The notes: a model not told the origin generated them from the sequence alone. Positions 45,964 through 56,114 are shown, counted from the first letter of the stretch. The stretch is DNA of 64,000 bases from Nostoc carneum NIES-2107 (GCA_002368155.1 AP018181.1:1-64000); one strand, 5' to 3'. Translations and numbers: made by a program.

Positions 45964-47649
45964 TCAACTCAATTGTTCATACTTAAATTTCCCTTTAATC
46001 GACTTGTTAAAATATTGACCTTTAGACGGTGCATTGTCTAAGTCTTCCTTAATACTTGAAGGTACTTTGAAATACTCGTAAACACTTCCACTATCAAATT
46101 CAATAGTCAGTGTTTGAGTTGTTGGATCATAGCGAAATTCCTTAATAAAGCTACCTTCAGGTTTGAGTAGGGGGAAAGCGATCGCATCCCGAATACTGGC
46201 AGAATCAGTTAATAGCATCACCAACCTATCAATCCCAATCCCTAATCCGCCTGTAGGTGGCATTCCATATTCCAAAGCTGTTAAAAAGTCTTCATCAACA
46301 CCTTGGGCTTCTAAGTCGCCAGCAGCTTTGCGTGCAGCTTGGGCTTCGAGACGTTCTCTTTGGTCAATGGGGTCGGTAAGTTCTGAGAAACTGTTACCAG
46401 TCTCCCGCCCAACAATAAATAACTCAAACCTTTCTACCAAACCAGGCTTAGAACGGTGCGGCTTCGCTAAAGGCGAAATTTCTACGGGATAGTCAATGAC
46501 AAAAGTTGGCTGAATTAAATTGGCTTCTACTTTTTCTTCAAAGGCTAAATTCAGTAACTTACCAATAGATTGAGCTTCATCTACACCAGGAATCCCAGCA
46601 TTTTTACTGGCTGTTTTTGCCTCTTCTACTGTTTGGAAAGCATTAAAATCCAAGCCTGTGTATTCTTTGACTAAGTCATGCATCGTTACCCGCCGCCAAG
46701 GTGGTGTCAAATCAACAGCTACTTCTTGGTAGGTAATCTGCAGTGTGTTGAGTACTTCTTGGGCAACAGTGGTGATAATTCCCTCTGTTAGCGCCATCAT
46801 GTCATTGTAGTCGGCGTAGGCTTGGTAAATTTCAATTGTGGTAAATTCTGGGTTATGTCGAGTCGAAATTCCTTCGTTACGGAAAATTCGCCCTAACTCA
46901 AATACCTTTTCAAAACCACCAACAATCAACCTTTTCAAATGCAGTTCTGTGGCAATCCGCAGATACAACTCCATCTCTAAGGTGTTGTGATAGGTGATAA
47001 ACGGACGTGCATCCGCACCCCCAGCCTCACTTTGCAGCACTGGCGTTTCAATTTCCAGAAAATCGCGCTGTTCTAAATAGCGACGAATCCCCGCAGTAAT
47101 TTGGGCGCGACGGCGGAAAGTTTGCCGCACATCTGGGTTGACAATTAAATCAACATAACGCTGACGGTAACGTTTAGCCACATCCGTCAACCCGTGCCAC
47201 TTGTCGGGTAGAGGCAATAAAGATTTAGTGAGAATACTGTATTGTTTGACGTAAACAGATAACTCGCCCTTTTCAGTCCGTTTTATAGTGCCTTTGACTC
47301 CCAGGATGTCGCCTGCGTCTGAGAGTTGCTTGAGGTGATTGAAAGCATCAGCATCAATATCTGCCATGCTTTCTTGAATACGATTTTTCTCTAAATAAAG
47401 CTGAATCGTGCCTGTTTCATCTTGCAAAGTGAAGAAAGCCAGTTTACCAAAGACACGACGCGCTAGAATGCGCCCAGCAATGGCAACTTCTAAATCAACC
47501 TCTTCACCACTAGGTAAATCAGCAAATTTTTCTTGTAGTTGTGCTGCGTGGTGGGTAGACTCCCATCGATAGGCATAGGGATTCATTCCCAGTTGTTTTA
47601 GCTGGTCTATTTTTTCCAGCCTCGTGGCACGGATATCTTCTTCCGACAT
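45964..47649 (-). CDS. lysS: lysyl-tRNA synthetase with C-terminal KTSC domain
   Basis: 561 residues; charges tRNA-Lys. OB-fold anticodon-binding domain (about 55-160), then the class II core: motif 1 region [25 protein letters not shown], motif 2 [18 protein letters not shown], and motif 3 [11 protein letters not shown] near residue 475. The enzyme body ends at [10 protein letters not shown] (489-498). Residues 500-560 are a KTSC domain ([29 protein letters not shown]), a module known at the end of some LysRS and as stand-alone small proteins. The ordinary family length is about 508. The extra tail is best explained by the island insertion described for 41149-46186. Confidence 0.97.
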   Translation of the reverse strand: MSEEDIRATRLEKIDQLKQLGMNPYAYRWESTHHAAQLQEKFADLPSGEEVDLEVAIAGRILARRVFGKLAFFTLQDETGTIQLYLEKNRIQESMADIDADAFNHLKQLSDAGDILGVKGTIKRTEKGELSVYVKQYSILTKSLLPLPDKWHGLTDVAKRYRQRYVDLIVNPDVRQTFRRRAQITAGIRRYLEQRDFLEIETPVLQSEAGGADARPFITYHNTLEMELYLRIATELHLKRLIVGGFEKVFELGRIFRNEGISTRHNPEFTTIEIYQAYADYNDMMALTEGIITTVAQEVLNTLQITYQEVAVDLTPPWRRVTMHDLVKEYTGLDFNAFQTVEEAKTASKNAGIPGVDEAQSIGKLLNLAFEEKVEANLIQPTFVIDYPVEISPLAKPHRSKPGLVERFELFIVGRETGNSFSELTDPIDQRERLEAQAARKAAGDLEAQGVDEDFLTALEYGMPPTGGLGIGIDRLVMLLTDSASIRDAIAFPLLKPEGSFIKEFRYDPTTQTLTIEFDSGSVYEYFKVPSSIKEDLDNAPSKGQYFNKSIKGKFKYEQLS

Positions 47650-47779
47650 GGTAACGAACGCTCATAGGGCAAGATTAATTATAGATGCTGCAAAACTAGC
47701 CGCGACTCTCAAGGATGAAGATTTACTAATAAGAAGTATTGTTTACAAAATTAGCTCATGACCTTACAGCTAAGAGTTT

Positions 47780-47916
47780 AGGGACTTCCAGAAAACAGAT
47801 TATCCCATTTTCATAGTGGCAGATTCTTTCTCCTCTGCCTCCTCTGCCTCCTCTGCATACACAGCGTTCGCGTAGCGTCCCGCAGGGATGGAATATTTTT
47901 TTAGTTAGAAGTCCCT
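47780..47916. repeat. AGGGACTTC-bounded repeat upstream of the GUN4-fusion gene
   Basis: AGGGACTTC (47780-47788) and GAAGTCCCT (47908-47916) are inverted ends. The left part ('acttccagaaaacagattatcccat') is, in reverse, closely similar to 5143-5171 beside the IS4 element. The core has CCTCTGCCT repeats and the 'gcgttcgcgtagcgtcccgcaggg' string also seen at about 57460. No gene in 47650-47985. Confidence 0.5.
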
Positions 47917-47985
47917 TAGTGACACATTTCCCAGTCACAGGCTACAACAGAGTGAATTCTGACACAGTATAAAATCTACTCCTGT

Positions 47986-49626
47986 GTGGAGAAATATGCA
48001 AAAATGATACCTTTACCTCTTATAGTTGACAATATTCTCTCAAATTTGCTTAAAAGTACTGCTAATAGCATTGACAGTACACTAGATGAAATAGCTACTA
48101 GTTATAGTACTGCAGCTTTCTTAGCATCTTTATTTAAGGATGATAATCGCTACATAGAAGCAATCATACAATCTCAAGCAATTAGTGACAATCACCTCAA
48201 TGAGTTACCAAAACAGTTGCGTGTGGAGTTTAGTAAACAACTTCTTGAACTATTAGGTGAATGGCAAGCTAATCAAGTGCAGCGTAAATTACCAGATATC
48301 CGCAACCTCTTTGAGCAAAGAAATTTATCAAGTCTTTTTAGTCGAGAAGAAACTGACAATATTTTAAATAATAGGCAAAAAAAACATCGGTTATTAGTAT
48401 TAGTAGCACCACCACATATTAGCCCTCATTGTCCATCTTCTTTGCAACATGATTTACCGATTGAACTTCCAGAAAAATTAAAAACTTTTCTCCATAAAGA
48501 TTATCCTCTCAGCAGTGAATTATGCCCTGTAGAATTTTATGGCGACTATTTTATGCGTGCCATTAGTGATACAGACATCCTCCAACTACAACAAATTTTG
48601 GCTCCTATTCCTACAGTTGTACTGCACAGCAAAATTACTGATTATGAAGTTTATTTTCATGTGAATTTTTGGCATCCTAATCATAGCAAGATAGCTAAAA
48701 TTCATCTACCTACCTGGAATTGGGAAGCAGCACAGGAAGCCTTACAAGCAGCTGATTATAATGAGACACGTGCTATTCGCACTATTCGGCAAATTATAGT
48801 GACGCTTCACCAACTGCTAGCAGCATTGATCACAGATTGGTATTACTTACATCTCAGTCATATATATGAGCCACAACTATTTGAGTTACAGCCAGAGTTA
48901 GCAATCGGACAATGCTCATCAGATTTGCTCAAACCATATACTGATATTCTGCACGATTTTTATCAACAGCAAAAGCAAGCCTATCAGGAGACATTAAACC
49001 ATTTAATTAATGAAAAATCTGCAAAATACAGTGAAATTAATATCGGAGTTGAACGACCTATAATTAAACCTGAATATTTTAGAATAGGTCAAGATGATAT
49101 TCAAATTTTTCACAATAAATTTGGTATAGATTACTCTAATTTACAGCTTCTTTTATCAGAAAAAAACTGGCAACAAGCCGATAGAGAAACCACAAAAATT
49201 ATTTTTACTATTGCAAGTCAACAAATCACCAACTTAAATTTTGAGCTACCAATGATGAATCAAATATTATTGTCTAGCAACTCTATTACCAATTTCCCTT
49301 GTGAGGATCTGCGGATAATTGATAAGCTGTGGTTAAATTATAGTAATTTACGTTTTGGATTTAGTATTCAAACTTGTATCTGGCAAAGAGCAAGTCAAAC
49401 AGCAGAAGATGTCAATTTGAAATGCAAAGATTTTACTGAGCATGTAGCCTGGATAGTAAATGGTAAGTGGCTGAAAGACGAGCAAATAATTTATGGTCTT
49501 GATGCTCCTCTAGGCCATCTGCCCTTTGATTTCACCAAATTATTTCTCAGAAAAGATTTGAAAAATTTTAATAATTGGGGGTGTTGGTATGAATTATATT
49601 ATCGTATCCAAACTTGTGAGATATAA
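47986..49626 (+). CDS. GUN4-domain protein with long unknown N-terminal region
   Basis: 546 residues. Residues about 384-515 are a GUN4 domain: LQLLLSEKNWQQADRETTKI, then FPCEDLRIIDKLWLNYSNLRFGFS and the terminal GHLP. GUN4 binds porphyrins and in chlorophyll synthesis activates Mg-chelatase, but cyanobacteria also have many GUN4 fusions of unknown role. The N-terminal 120 residues are helical, followed by a conserved-looking segment (LLVLVAPPHISPHCPSSLQHD, about 136-156) and a mixed region to about 380; no kinase, peptidase or membrane motif is recognised. GTG 47986 or ATG 48004 (MIPLPL) may be the start. It directly neighbours the island-bearing lysS locus. Confidence 0.82.
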   Translation: MEKYAKMIPLPLIVDNILSNLLKSTANSIDSTLDEIATSYSTAAFLASLFKDDNRYIEAIIQSQAISDNHLNELPKQLRVEFSKQLLELLGEWQANQVQRKLPDIRNLFEQRNLSSLFSREETDNILNNRQKKHRLLVLVAPPHISPHCPSSLQHDLPIELPEKLKTFLHKDYPLSSELCPVEFYGDYFMRAISDTDILQLQQILAPIPTVVLHSKITDYEVYFHVNFWHPNHSKIAKIHLPTWNWEAAQEALQAADYNETRAIRTIRQIIVTLHQLLAALITDWYYLHLSHIYEPQLFELQPELAIGQCSSDLLKPYTDILHDFYQQQKQAYQETLNHLINEKSAKYSEINIGVERPIIKPEYFRIGQDDIQIFHNKFGIDYSNLQLLLSEKNWQQADRETTKIIFTIASQQITNLNFELPMMNQILLSSNSITNFPCEDLRIIDKLWLNYSNLRFGFSIQTCIWQRASQTAEDVNLKCKDFTEHVAWIVNGKWLKDEQIIYGLDAPLGHLPFDFTKLFLRKDLKNFNNWGCWYELYYRIQTCEI

Positions 49627-49781
49627 TATAGAAAAAGTTTAGATGAGTTTTGTATTAGTTTTGGCTGCAAAAATATAGTATTTTTTTTAAATAATTCTGG
49701 TTTATTCAGGTAAATTTTTTGTAATTTAATTTATTGTCTGAAATCATAAAAATTTTGACAACAAACAATATTGAAGTAATT

Positions 49782-49806
49782 TAAGGGCGCAATATATGCG
49801 CCCTTA
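49782..49806. terminator. hairpin between converging genes
   Basis: TAAGGGCGCA (49782-49791) and TGCGCCCTTA (49797-49806) form a perfect 10-bp stem between the converging GUN4-fusion and CNNM genes; it could serve either direction. Confidence 0.45.
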
Positions 49807-49849
49807 CCCATTTGTCCCTTGATTTTTTCTTGACTTTTTTGACTTGTGT

Positions 49850-51175
49850 CTAAGATTCTGTAGACTCTGTTGATTTATGATTTCTAGGAATCACCAGTAC
49901 TTTATCAACTCTATTGCCATCCATATCCATGACTTCAAAACGCATCCCCTGCCATTCAAAATGATCTGCGGCGGCGGGTATTCGGCCTAGATGAGTAATC
50001 ACAAAGCCACCCAAAGTTTGATAGCTACCTCGCTCATCTGGTTGCCATTCCTCCATATCAAATATTTCTAAAAATTCTTCTACAGGTAACATTCCATCTA
50101 ACAGCCAGGAACCATCTTCTCTTTGCACAGCTTGGGGTTGATCCTGACTGGGATCAGCTGGCACATCACCCACAATTTCGCTCATGATGTCATTGAGGGT
50201 TACTAGTCCTTGAATTACACCATATTCATCCACTACCAGCGCCATGTGAGTAACGGTTTGTTTAAATAACTCCAAAACTCTTAAACCACGGGTACTTTCT
50301 GGCACAAATACAGGCTGTCGTAATCCCACAGTTAAATCGAGAGGTTCGCTCTTAAAACTCCTAGCTAATAAGTCTGTCACCGGGATGACACCCAGGACGT
50401 TATCTAATCCTTCTTGACAAACTGGATACCGAGAATAGGCACTATCCACCATTTTCTCGCGGTTTTCTTCTGCACTGTCTTCCAAATCCAGCCAGACAAT
50501 ATCAGGGCGAGGAGTCATAAAAGCGCTGACAGGGCGATCGCCTAACCTAAATACTCGCTCTACCATGTCCTGTTCAGCTTCTTCAAAAGTACCAGCCTCA
50601 GTACCTTGCTCAATTAGAATTTTAATTTCTTCTTCCGTGACTTGCGGCTCAGTAGATGGTCTAATTCCTAACACCCTCAACACCATTTCGGTAGAAGCAC
50701 TTAACAGGTAAACCGCTGGAGATGCGATCGCAGCTAAAGCCCGCATCGGTATGGCTACAAATGCAGCAATGGCTTCTGGATTGTTTAATGCCAAGCGCTT
50801 TGGCACTAATTCGCCCACAATCAGCGACAAATAAGTGATAATTAAAACTACTAGCCCGAATGAAATTGGCTGACTGTAAGCTGCTAAAAACGGGATTAAC
50901 TTCACATAAACCGCTAATTTTTCCGCAATAGTCGCGCCACCAAACGCACCAGTCAGAATTCCAATCAGGGTAATCCCAATTTGAATCGTAGAAAAAAATT
51001 GATTCGGAGACTCAGCCAGTTTTAGCGCTGCTCGTGCTTTTGCGTCTCCTTGATTAGCCAACTGCTGTAACCTTACCTTACGCGCCGAGACGATGGCCAT
51101 CTCGGACATAGAAAACACCCCATTGGCAATAATTAATACCAAAATGATTAAAATTTCAAAAGTCATGGAGGACAT
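49850..51175 (-). CDS. CNNM/CorC-type (DUF21-CBS-CorC) membrane protein
   Basis: 441 residues. DUF21 membrane domain with three to four helices (about 1-185; IANGVFSMSEMAIVSARKVRLQQL), paired CBS domains (about 200-325; FMTPRPDIVWLDLEDS ... MALVVDEYGVIQGLVTLND) and a C-terminal CorC_HlyC domain (about 345-430; GGFVITHLGRIPAAADHFE). Family members are implicated in Mg or Na/Mg transport; older annotations say hemolysin. ATG 51175 (MSSMTFEIL) is preferred over 51196. Confidence 0.92.
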   Translation of the reverse strand: MSSMTFEILIILVLIIANGVFSMSEMAIVSARKVRLQQLANQGDAKARAALKLAESPNQFFSTIQIGITLIGILTGAFGGATIAEKLAVYVKLIPFLAAYSQPISFGLVVLIITYLSLIVGELVPKRLALNNPEAIAAFVAIPMRALAAIASPAVYLLSASTEMVLRVLGIRPSTEPQVTEEEIKILIEQGTEAGTFEEAEQDMVERVFRLGDRPVSAFMTPRPDIVWLDLEDSAEENREKMVDSAYSRYPVCQEGLDNVLGVIPVTDLLARSFKSEPLDLTVGLRQPVFVPESTRGLRVLELFKQTVTHMALVVDEYGVIQGLVTLNDIMSEIVGDVPADPSQDQPQAVQREDGSWLLDGMLPVEEFLEIFDMEEWQPDERGSYQTLGGFVITHLGRIPAAADHFEWQGMRFEVMDMDGNRVDKVLVIPRNHKSTESTES

Positions 51176-51288
51176 TCTTATAATTGCCGCTATCAAGAGC
51201 GAACTTAGCTTAACTCTTAGTATCTAGTATTAAAGGTGCATCGATAAACGCTTTAATTGTACATAAAGAGAATGGGGCATGGGGCATT

Positions 51289-51379
51289 GGGTAATGGGTA
51301 ATGGGTAATGGGTAATGGGTAATGGGTAATGGGTAATGGGTAATGGGTAATGAGTAATGAGTAATGAGTAATGAGTAAT
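51289..51379. repeat. 13-unit STRR heptamer array
   Basis: Nine exact tandem copies of GGGTAAT (51289-51351) followed by four of GAGTAAT (51352-51379), then further C-rich heptamers (CCCCAAT, CCCCAGT) to about 51450. It lies in the gap upstream of mfd. The open frame crossing it on the minus strand is low-complexity and not a gene. Confidence 0.95.
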
Positions 51380-51522
51380 GGGAATTTGCCCCTTGTCTCC
51401 CTGCCCCCTGCCCCCTGCCTTTTCCCAGTCCCCAATCCCCAGTCCCCCAGACGGCTGTTAACAGTATTTAAAATGGTTGACATAAGCTGCTACTCGACGA
51501 CTCCAAATTTATAGTAAAAGTT

Positions 51523-54500
51523 ATGGCATTTTCTTCTATTGTGCGTGCTTTAGTGCGATCGCCACTAACCACCGAGCTAGTTTCTAAACTCAATCGTCAA
51601 CAGGATTTGCGGTTAAATGGTATTCCCCGCCTTCCTAAGGGTTTAGTGGCTTCAGCATTGGCGCAAAATTCTGAAAAGAATTTATTTGTGGTCTGTGCCA
51701 CTCTGGAGGAAGCTGGACGCGCTTATGCACAATTAGAAGCTATGGGATGGAAAAATGTTTATTTTTATCCCACCTCCGAAGCTTCACCCTATGAGCCTTT
51801 TGACCCCGAAACGGAAATGACTTGGGGACAAATGCAGGTGTTGGCTGATTTGGTGAAGAGTCAAGAGTCAACAGTCAATGGTCAACAGTCAACGGTCAAT
51901 GGTCAACAGTCAAAAATTGCCATTGTAGCTACAACTGGCGCATTACAACCCCATCTACCACCACCAGAAGCTTTCATTCCTTATTGCTTGACTTTAAAAA
52001 AGGGGATGGAATTTGGTTTAAATACCTTTAGTACCAAACTCGCTACTTTAGGCTATGAACGAGTACCCTTGGTAGAAACAGAAGGGCAGTGGAGTCGGCG
52101 CGGTGATATTGTTGATATCTTTCCGGTAGCGTCAGAGTTACCAGTGCGGTTGGAATGGTTTGGTGATGAAATCGAACAAATCCGGGAATTTGATCCCTCA
52201 ACTCAACGTTCTGCCCTTGACAAAATTGACCACATTGTCCTCACCCCTACCAGCTTTGCACCCATTGTCACCGATGAACTAAAGAATCGTGCTGATTTCG
52301 CAGCCATAACTGCTGAATTTGATTCAGACTCAGCACTCTTAGAAGGAAGCCGTCGCTTTTTAGGGTTAGCTTTTGAGCAACCAGCATCTTTGTTAGACTA
52401 TTTAAGCGAAAATACTCTAGTTGCCATTGATGAGCCAGAACAATGTCATGCTCATAGCGATCGCTGGGTAGAAAATGCTGAGGAACAATGGTCTCTGGGA
52501 ACTGGAGAAATTGGGCTAGGTTCTTTACAATTGCCAAAAATCCATCGGTCTTTTGATGACTGTTTAGCAACAACAGAGAAGTTTAAACGAGTATATTTAT
52601 CGGAACTGGCGGAAGAAAATACTGGTATTAATCTCGCCAGTAGACCTGTTCCCGTTACACCACATCAATTTGCCAAACTTGCTGACACATTACGCCAAGA
52701 ACGCGATCGCAATTTTTCGACTTGGCTAATTTCGGCTCAACCTTCTCGTTCGGTTTCGCTGTTGCAAGAACATGATTGTCCGGCGCAGTTTATCCCTAAT
52801 CCCCGCGATTACCTCGCAATTGAAAAGCTGCAAATTAACCATATACCTGTAGCGCTTAAATATTCTGGGTTGGCGGAACTGGAAGGTTTTATTCTCCCTA
52901 CTTTCCGCTTGGTAATAGTTACAGACAGGGAATTTTACGGACAGCATTCCTTAGCTACTCCTAGCTATATTCGCAAGCGCCGCCAAGCTGCATCGAAGCA
53001 AGTTGACCCCAACAAGCTACGTCCGGGAGATTATGTAGTTCACCGCAGTCACGGGATTGGTAAATTTGTCAAACTCGAAAGTCTGACAATTAACGATGAA
53101 ACCCGCGATTATATTGTGGTGCAGTATGCTGACGGTTTGCTGAGAGTTGCAGCCGATCAAGTTGGTTCTTTATCGCGGTTCCGCACTACCGCCGATAAAG
53201 CACCCGAACTGCACAAAATGACGGGTAAAGCTTGGGAAAATACCAAAAATAAAGTCCGCAAAGCTATTAAGAAGTTAGCTGTGGACTTACTGAAATTATA
53301 TGCAGCGCGATCGCAACAACAAGGCTTTAATTACCCACAAGATATGCCTTGGCAAGAAGAAATGGAAGATTCTTTCCCCTACCAACCGACTACAGACCAG
53401 CTAAAAGCCGTACAGGATGTCAAACGCGACATGGAAAGCGATCGCCCAATGGATCGCTTGGTTTGTGGCGATGTGGGTTTTGGGAAAACGGAAGTCGCTA
53501 TTCGCGCCATTTTCAAAGCTGTCACTGCTGGTAAACAAGTAGCTTTACTTGCACCGACAACCATCCTCACCCAGCAACATTACCACACCCTGAAAGAACG
53601 CTTTGCCCCTTACCCGGTGAATGTTGGCTTACTCAACCGCTTCCGGACTGCTGAAGAACGGCGAGAAATTCAAAAGCGCTTATCGACGGGGGAACTAGAT
53701 GTAGTAGTGGGAACGCACCAACTTTTAGGCAAAGGTGTATCCTTCCGCGATTTAGGACTGTTGGTAGTCGATGAAGAACAACGCTTTGGCGTTAACCAAA
53801 AGGAGAAAATTAAAAGCCTCAAAACTCAGGTGGATGTGCTGACTCTGTCTGCTACGCCTATTCCCCGTACCTTATATATGTCTTTGTCGGGGATTCGGGA
53901 AATGAGCTTAATTACCACACCACCCCCATCCCGGCGACCAATTCAAACTCATCTCGCTCAGATGAATTATGAAACTATCCGTACAGCTATTCGTCAAGAA
54001 CTAGACAGAGGGGGGCAAGTATTTTACGTAGTTCCCCGGGTAGAAGGAATTGAAGAGACAACCGCAAAATTGCGCGAAATCATTCCCTCAGCTAGGTTTG
54101 CCGTAGCTCACGGTCAAATGGATGAAGGACAATTAGAATCAACAATGCTTACCTTTAACAATGGTGATGCAGAGATTTTAGTTTGTACGACAATTATTGA
54201 ATCTGGTTTAGATATTCCCAGAGTTAACACCATCTTAATTGAAGATGCCCACCGCTTCGGTTTATCGCAATTGTATCAATTACGGGGTCGTGTGGGGCGT
54301 GCGGGGATTCAAGCTCACGCCTGGTTATTTTACCCCCAGCAGCGAACCTTATCGGAAGCTGCACGCCAGAGATTACGAGCCATTCAAGAATTTACGCAAT
54401 TGGGATCTGGGTATCAACTAGCAATGCGCGACATGGAAATACGCGGTGTCGGTAACTTGCTAGGTGCAGAACAATCCGGTCAAATGGATGCGATCGGCTT

Positions 54501-55032
54501 TGATTTGTATATGGAAATGTTGGAAGAATCCATTCGCGAAATCCGCGGACAGGAAATTCCCAAAGTTGACGATACCCAAATTGACCTCAACCTTACAGCA
54601 TTCATTCCTGCTGATTACATCCCCGACTTAGATCAAAAGATGAGTGCTTATCGTGCAGTAGCAGCAGCGAAATCCAGAGAAGAATTAAACCAGATTCAAG
54701 CCGAATGGAGCGATCGCTACGGTACAATTCCCGCGCCAGCTAGCCAATTATTGCGGGTGATGGAACTTAAACAGCTAGCCAAGAAATTAGGATTTAGTCG
54801 CATTAAACCCGAAAACAAACAGCACATCATTTTAGAAACCCCAATGGAAGAACCAGCTTGGAACTTACTCGCTGCGAATTTACCAGACAGTTTGAAAACA
54901 CGCTTTGTCTATTCTCCAGGTAAAGTAACAGTGCGAGGTTTAGCGGTTCTTAAAGCAGATAAACAATTGCAGAGTTTACTTGATGCGATGAGTAAAATGC
55001 AGGGTGCGATTCCGGAAGCAGCTATTGCTTGA
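51523..55032 (+). CDS. mfd: transcription-repair coupling factor
   Basis: 1169 residues. Mfd removes stalled RNA polymerase from DNA lesions and recruits UvrA. UvrB-like N-terminal region (1-330), RNA-polymerase-interacting domain (about 500-570; [20 protein letters not shown]), RecG-like translocase with Walker [12 protein letters not shown] and Walker [11 protein letters not shown], helicase C region ([20 protein letters not shown] ... GRVGRAG), and C-terminal TRCF domain. Residues 112-130 ([19 protein letters not shown]) are encoded by heptamer repeats inserted in frame. Otherwise the length is close to E. coli Mfd (1148). Confidence 0.97.
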   Translation: MAFSSIVRALVRSPLTTELVSKLNRQQDLRLNGIPRLPKGLVASALAQNSEKNLFVVCATLEEAGRAYAQLEAMGWKNVYFYPTSEASPYEPFDPETEMTWGQMQVLADLVKSQESTVNGQQSTVNGQQSKIAIVATTGALQPHLPPPEAFIPYCLTLKKGMEFGLNTFSTKLATLGYERVPLVETEGQWSRRGDIVDIFPVASELPVRLEWFGDEIEQIREFDPSTQRSALDKIDHIVLTPTSFAPIVTDELKNRADFAAITAEFDSDSALLEGSRRFLGLAFEQPASLLDYLSENTLVAIDEPEQCHAHSDRWVENAEEQWSLGTGEIGLGSLQLPKIHRSFDDCLATTEKFKRVYLSELAEENTGINLASRPVPVTPHQFAKLADTLRQERDRNFSTWLISAQPSRSVSLLQEHDCPAQFIPNPRDYLAIEKLQINHIPVALKYSGLAELEGFILPTFRLVIVTDREFYGQHSLATPSYIRKRRQAASKQVDPNKLRPGDYVVHRSHGIGKFVKLESLTINDETRDYIVVQYADGLLRVAADQVGSLSRFRTTADKAPELHKMTGKAWENTKNKVRKAIKKLAVDLLKLYAARSQQQGFNYPQDMPWQEEMEDSFPYQPTTDQLKAVQDVKRDMESDRPMDRLVCGDVGFGKTEVAIRAIFKAVTAGKQVALLAPTTILTQQHYHTLKERFAPYPVNVGLLNRFRTAEERREIQKRLSTGELDVVVGTHQLLGKGVSFRDLGLLVVDEEQRFGVNQKEKIKSLKTQVDVLTLSATPIPRTLYMSLSGIREMSLITTPPPSRRPIQTHLAQMNYETIRTAIRQELDRGGQVFYVVPRVEGIEETTAKLREIIPSARFAVAHGQMDEGQLESTMLTFNNGDAEILVCTTIIESGLDIPRVNTILIEDAHRFGLSQLYQLRGRVGRAGIQAHAWLFYPQQRTLSEAARQRLRAIQEFTQLGSGYQLAMRDMEIRGVGNLLGAEQSGQMDAIGFDLYMEMLEESIREIRGQEIPKVDDTQIDLNLTAFIPADYIPDLDQKMSAYRAVAAAKSREELNQIQAEWSDRYGTIPAPASQLLRVMELKQLAKKLGFSRIKPENKQHIILETPMEEPAWNLLAANLPDSLKTRFVYSPGKVTVRGLAVLKADKQLQSLLDAMSKMQGAIPEAAIA
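51859..51914. repeat. STRR heptamers inside the mfd coding sequence
   Basis: Eight tandem heptamers of the form RGTCAAY/AGTCAAC (51859-51914). Three heptamers equal 21 nt, so the protein shows a 7-residue repeat (STVNGQQ twice) and the frame is kept. They lie in the UvrB-like N-terminal region between VLADLV and [10 protein letters not shown]. Confidence 0.9.
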
Positions 55033-55421
55033 ACCTAATTCTCATAGCAATTTTGGATTTTCGATTGTGAAAGATTGGCTGCCCTTTTGAGCTATCCATC
55101 TCTCACAATCATTATTTGAATTGGGATTAATTTTTCTACTTTCATGAAACTGCAATCTGTTGTACTTGATTGCAGCTTTAATCTAATGTTTCGGTTTTCG
55201 AGATCAAAATATTCAAAATCAAAATATTCAACAAGGGCTGAAAATACCGATGATAAATCCCGCAAAGGCTGATTACATCGGTTTGTTTCATTTTCTTCTT
55301 GAATTTTAATAGCAAGCACCTTGTTGTCCTAGTGGTAGAAATCTTTAATAAAGCACACCTTAACGAAATGCAAGCACCTGATAACTGTTGGTTAAATTTC
55401 AGAAAAAGCTAAATGATGGAT
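55033..55421. other. non-coding gap after mfd
   Basis: No convincing gene. A direct repeat 'caaaatattcaaaat' occurs twice near 55205-55232. The 75-codon open frame on the minus strand has no recognisable features and unusual composition. Confidence 0.45.
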
Positions 55422-56114
55422 TTAAGCCGGTTCAAACACTCCAGGTGGAATGGGCACGAGTTGAGGCGTTGACAAACAAGTTCCTTGTCTGTACCAAATG
55501 CCTTCCACCTCAAAAGCCTCGAACTGGGTAGTGAGAATTGCCCAAGCTTTTTCGTTTAACCCAGCAGAATATGTCCAGGTGAATCGGCGATCGTTATATA
55601 ATCTCTGCTCTAGTTCTGCTAAATCCTCGGGTAGCCAAAATTGGGTCATTACCCTTTGAGTAGCAATTTCTGGCGGCGTTTGTAACATTTCAGCCATTGG
55701 CTGATTCACAATAATTTGCTTGCGAGTATCTTGTCTAACAATGCTCACTGGGCGCTCGTTTTCAGCCGCAGCAACCATGCGGTACAACAACTCCGATGGA
55801 ACTTGTAACTGGCTGCAAAACACAGCACCCTGATATTGCAATATCCGTTCCGCAGTTTCTGGCAATGTTGGCGGTTCTTTAGTCGCCATCCATCCGAAAA
55901 ATTCAATTGGTTGTTTACAGCCTCGCCAGCGAATCCGCACTTTCCCATTTATTTTGTATGCAGTTTCGCTGAGAGCGTCTCCGTAGCTTTGCGCTAAATG
56001 CGTGGCATCGCGCTTTGTAGGGGCAAAAATTGAAACCCCTTCATGAGACATTTTATAATTCCACCCCGGTAAGTTGAGGATTCTAAGAATACTCACACTC
56101 ATCTTTTTCGACAC
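55422..56114 (-). CDS. PAS-like domain protein, second gene of an overlapping pair
   Basis: 230 residues. The N-terminal part (5-75) contains ILNLPGWNYKMSHEGVSIFAPTKRD and KVRIRWRGCKQP. Residues about 115-215 (RPVSIVRQDTRKQIIVNQPMAEML ... FEVEGIWYRQGTCL) look like a PAS sensor domain. No output domain. It overlaps the upstream RHH/HTH gene by 32 bp, which implies translational coupling. MSVSIL (56102) is an alternative start. Function unknown; probably works with the regulator upstream. Confidence 0.7.
   Translation of the reverse strand: MSKKMSVSILRILNLPGWNYKMSHEGVSIFAPTKRDATHLAQSYGDALSETAYKINGKVRIRWRGCKQPIEFFGWMATKEPPTLPETAERILQYQGAVFCSQLQVPSELLYRMVAAAENERPVSIVRQDTRKQIIVNQPMAEMLQTPPEIATQRVMTQFWLPEDLAELEQRLYNDRRFTWTYSAGLNEKAWAILTTQFEAFEVEGIWYRQGTCLSTPQLVPIPPGVFEPA

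Larger units (their letters stand above)
41149..46186. mobile_element. putative genomic island inserted at the lysS 3' end
   Basis: A 27-bp exact direct repeat bounds the segment (41149-41175 and 46160-46186; it begins GGTTTGAGTAGGG and ends GCGATCGCA). With one mismatch it extends to 31 bp. The repeat is lysS coding sequence at both ends. The segment between (5.0 kb) carries a KTSC tail for lysS, a toxin-antitoxin-like pair and a TPR-CHAT gene, the last ending 2 bp before the repeat. There is no integrase, transposase or tRNA inside, so the insertion mechanism is unknown. Confidence 0.75.

Noticed and set aside
45964-46160. KTSC tail of lysS as an assembly or frameshift artefact
   Set aside because: The tail is in frame, KTSC-LysRS fusions are known, and the displaced native tail at 41112-41175 reconstructs to an exact integer number of codons, which an artefact would not predict.
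47756-47938. 60-codon minus-strand frame upstream of the GUN4-fusion gene
   Set aside because: Encoded by the dispersed AGGGACTTC-bounded repeat and CCTCTGCCT units.
51289-51379. CRISPR-like array
   Set aside because: The repeat unit is 7 bp and contiguous with no spacers; this is an STRR array.
51253-51483. 76-codon minus-strand frame
   Set aside because: It is a translation of GGGTAAT heptamers (repeating Pro-Ile-Thr-His-Tyr) with no other content.
55092-55319. 75-codon minus-strand frame downstream of mfd
   Set aside because: No motif, contains a direct DNA repeat, and lies in a typical intergenic slot; not supported.
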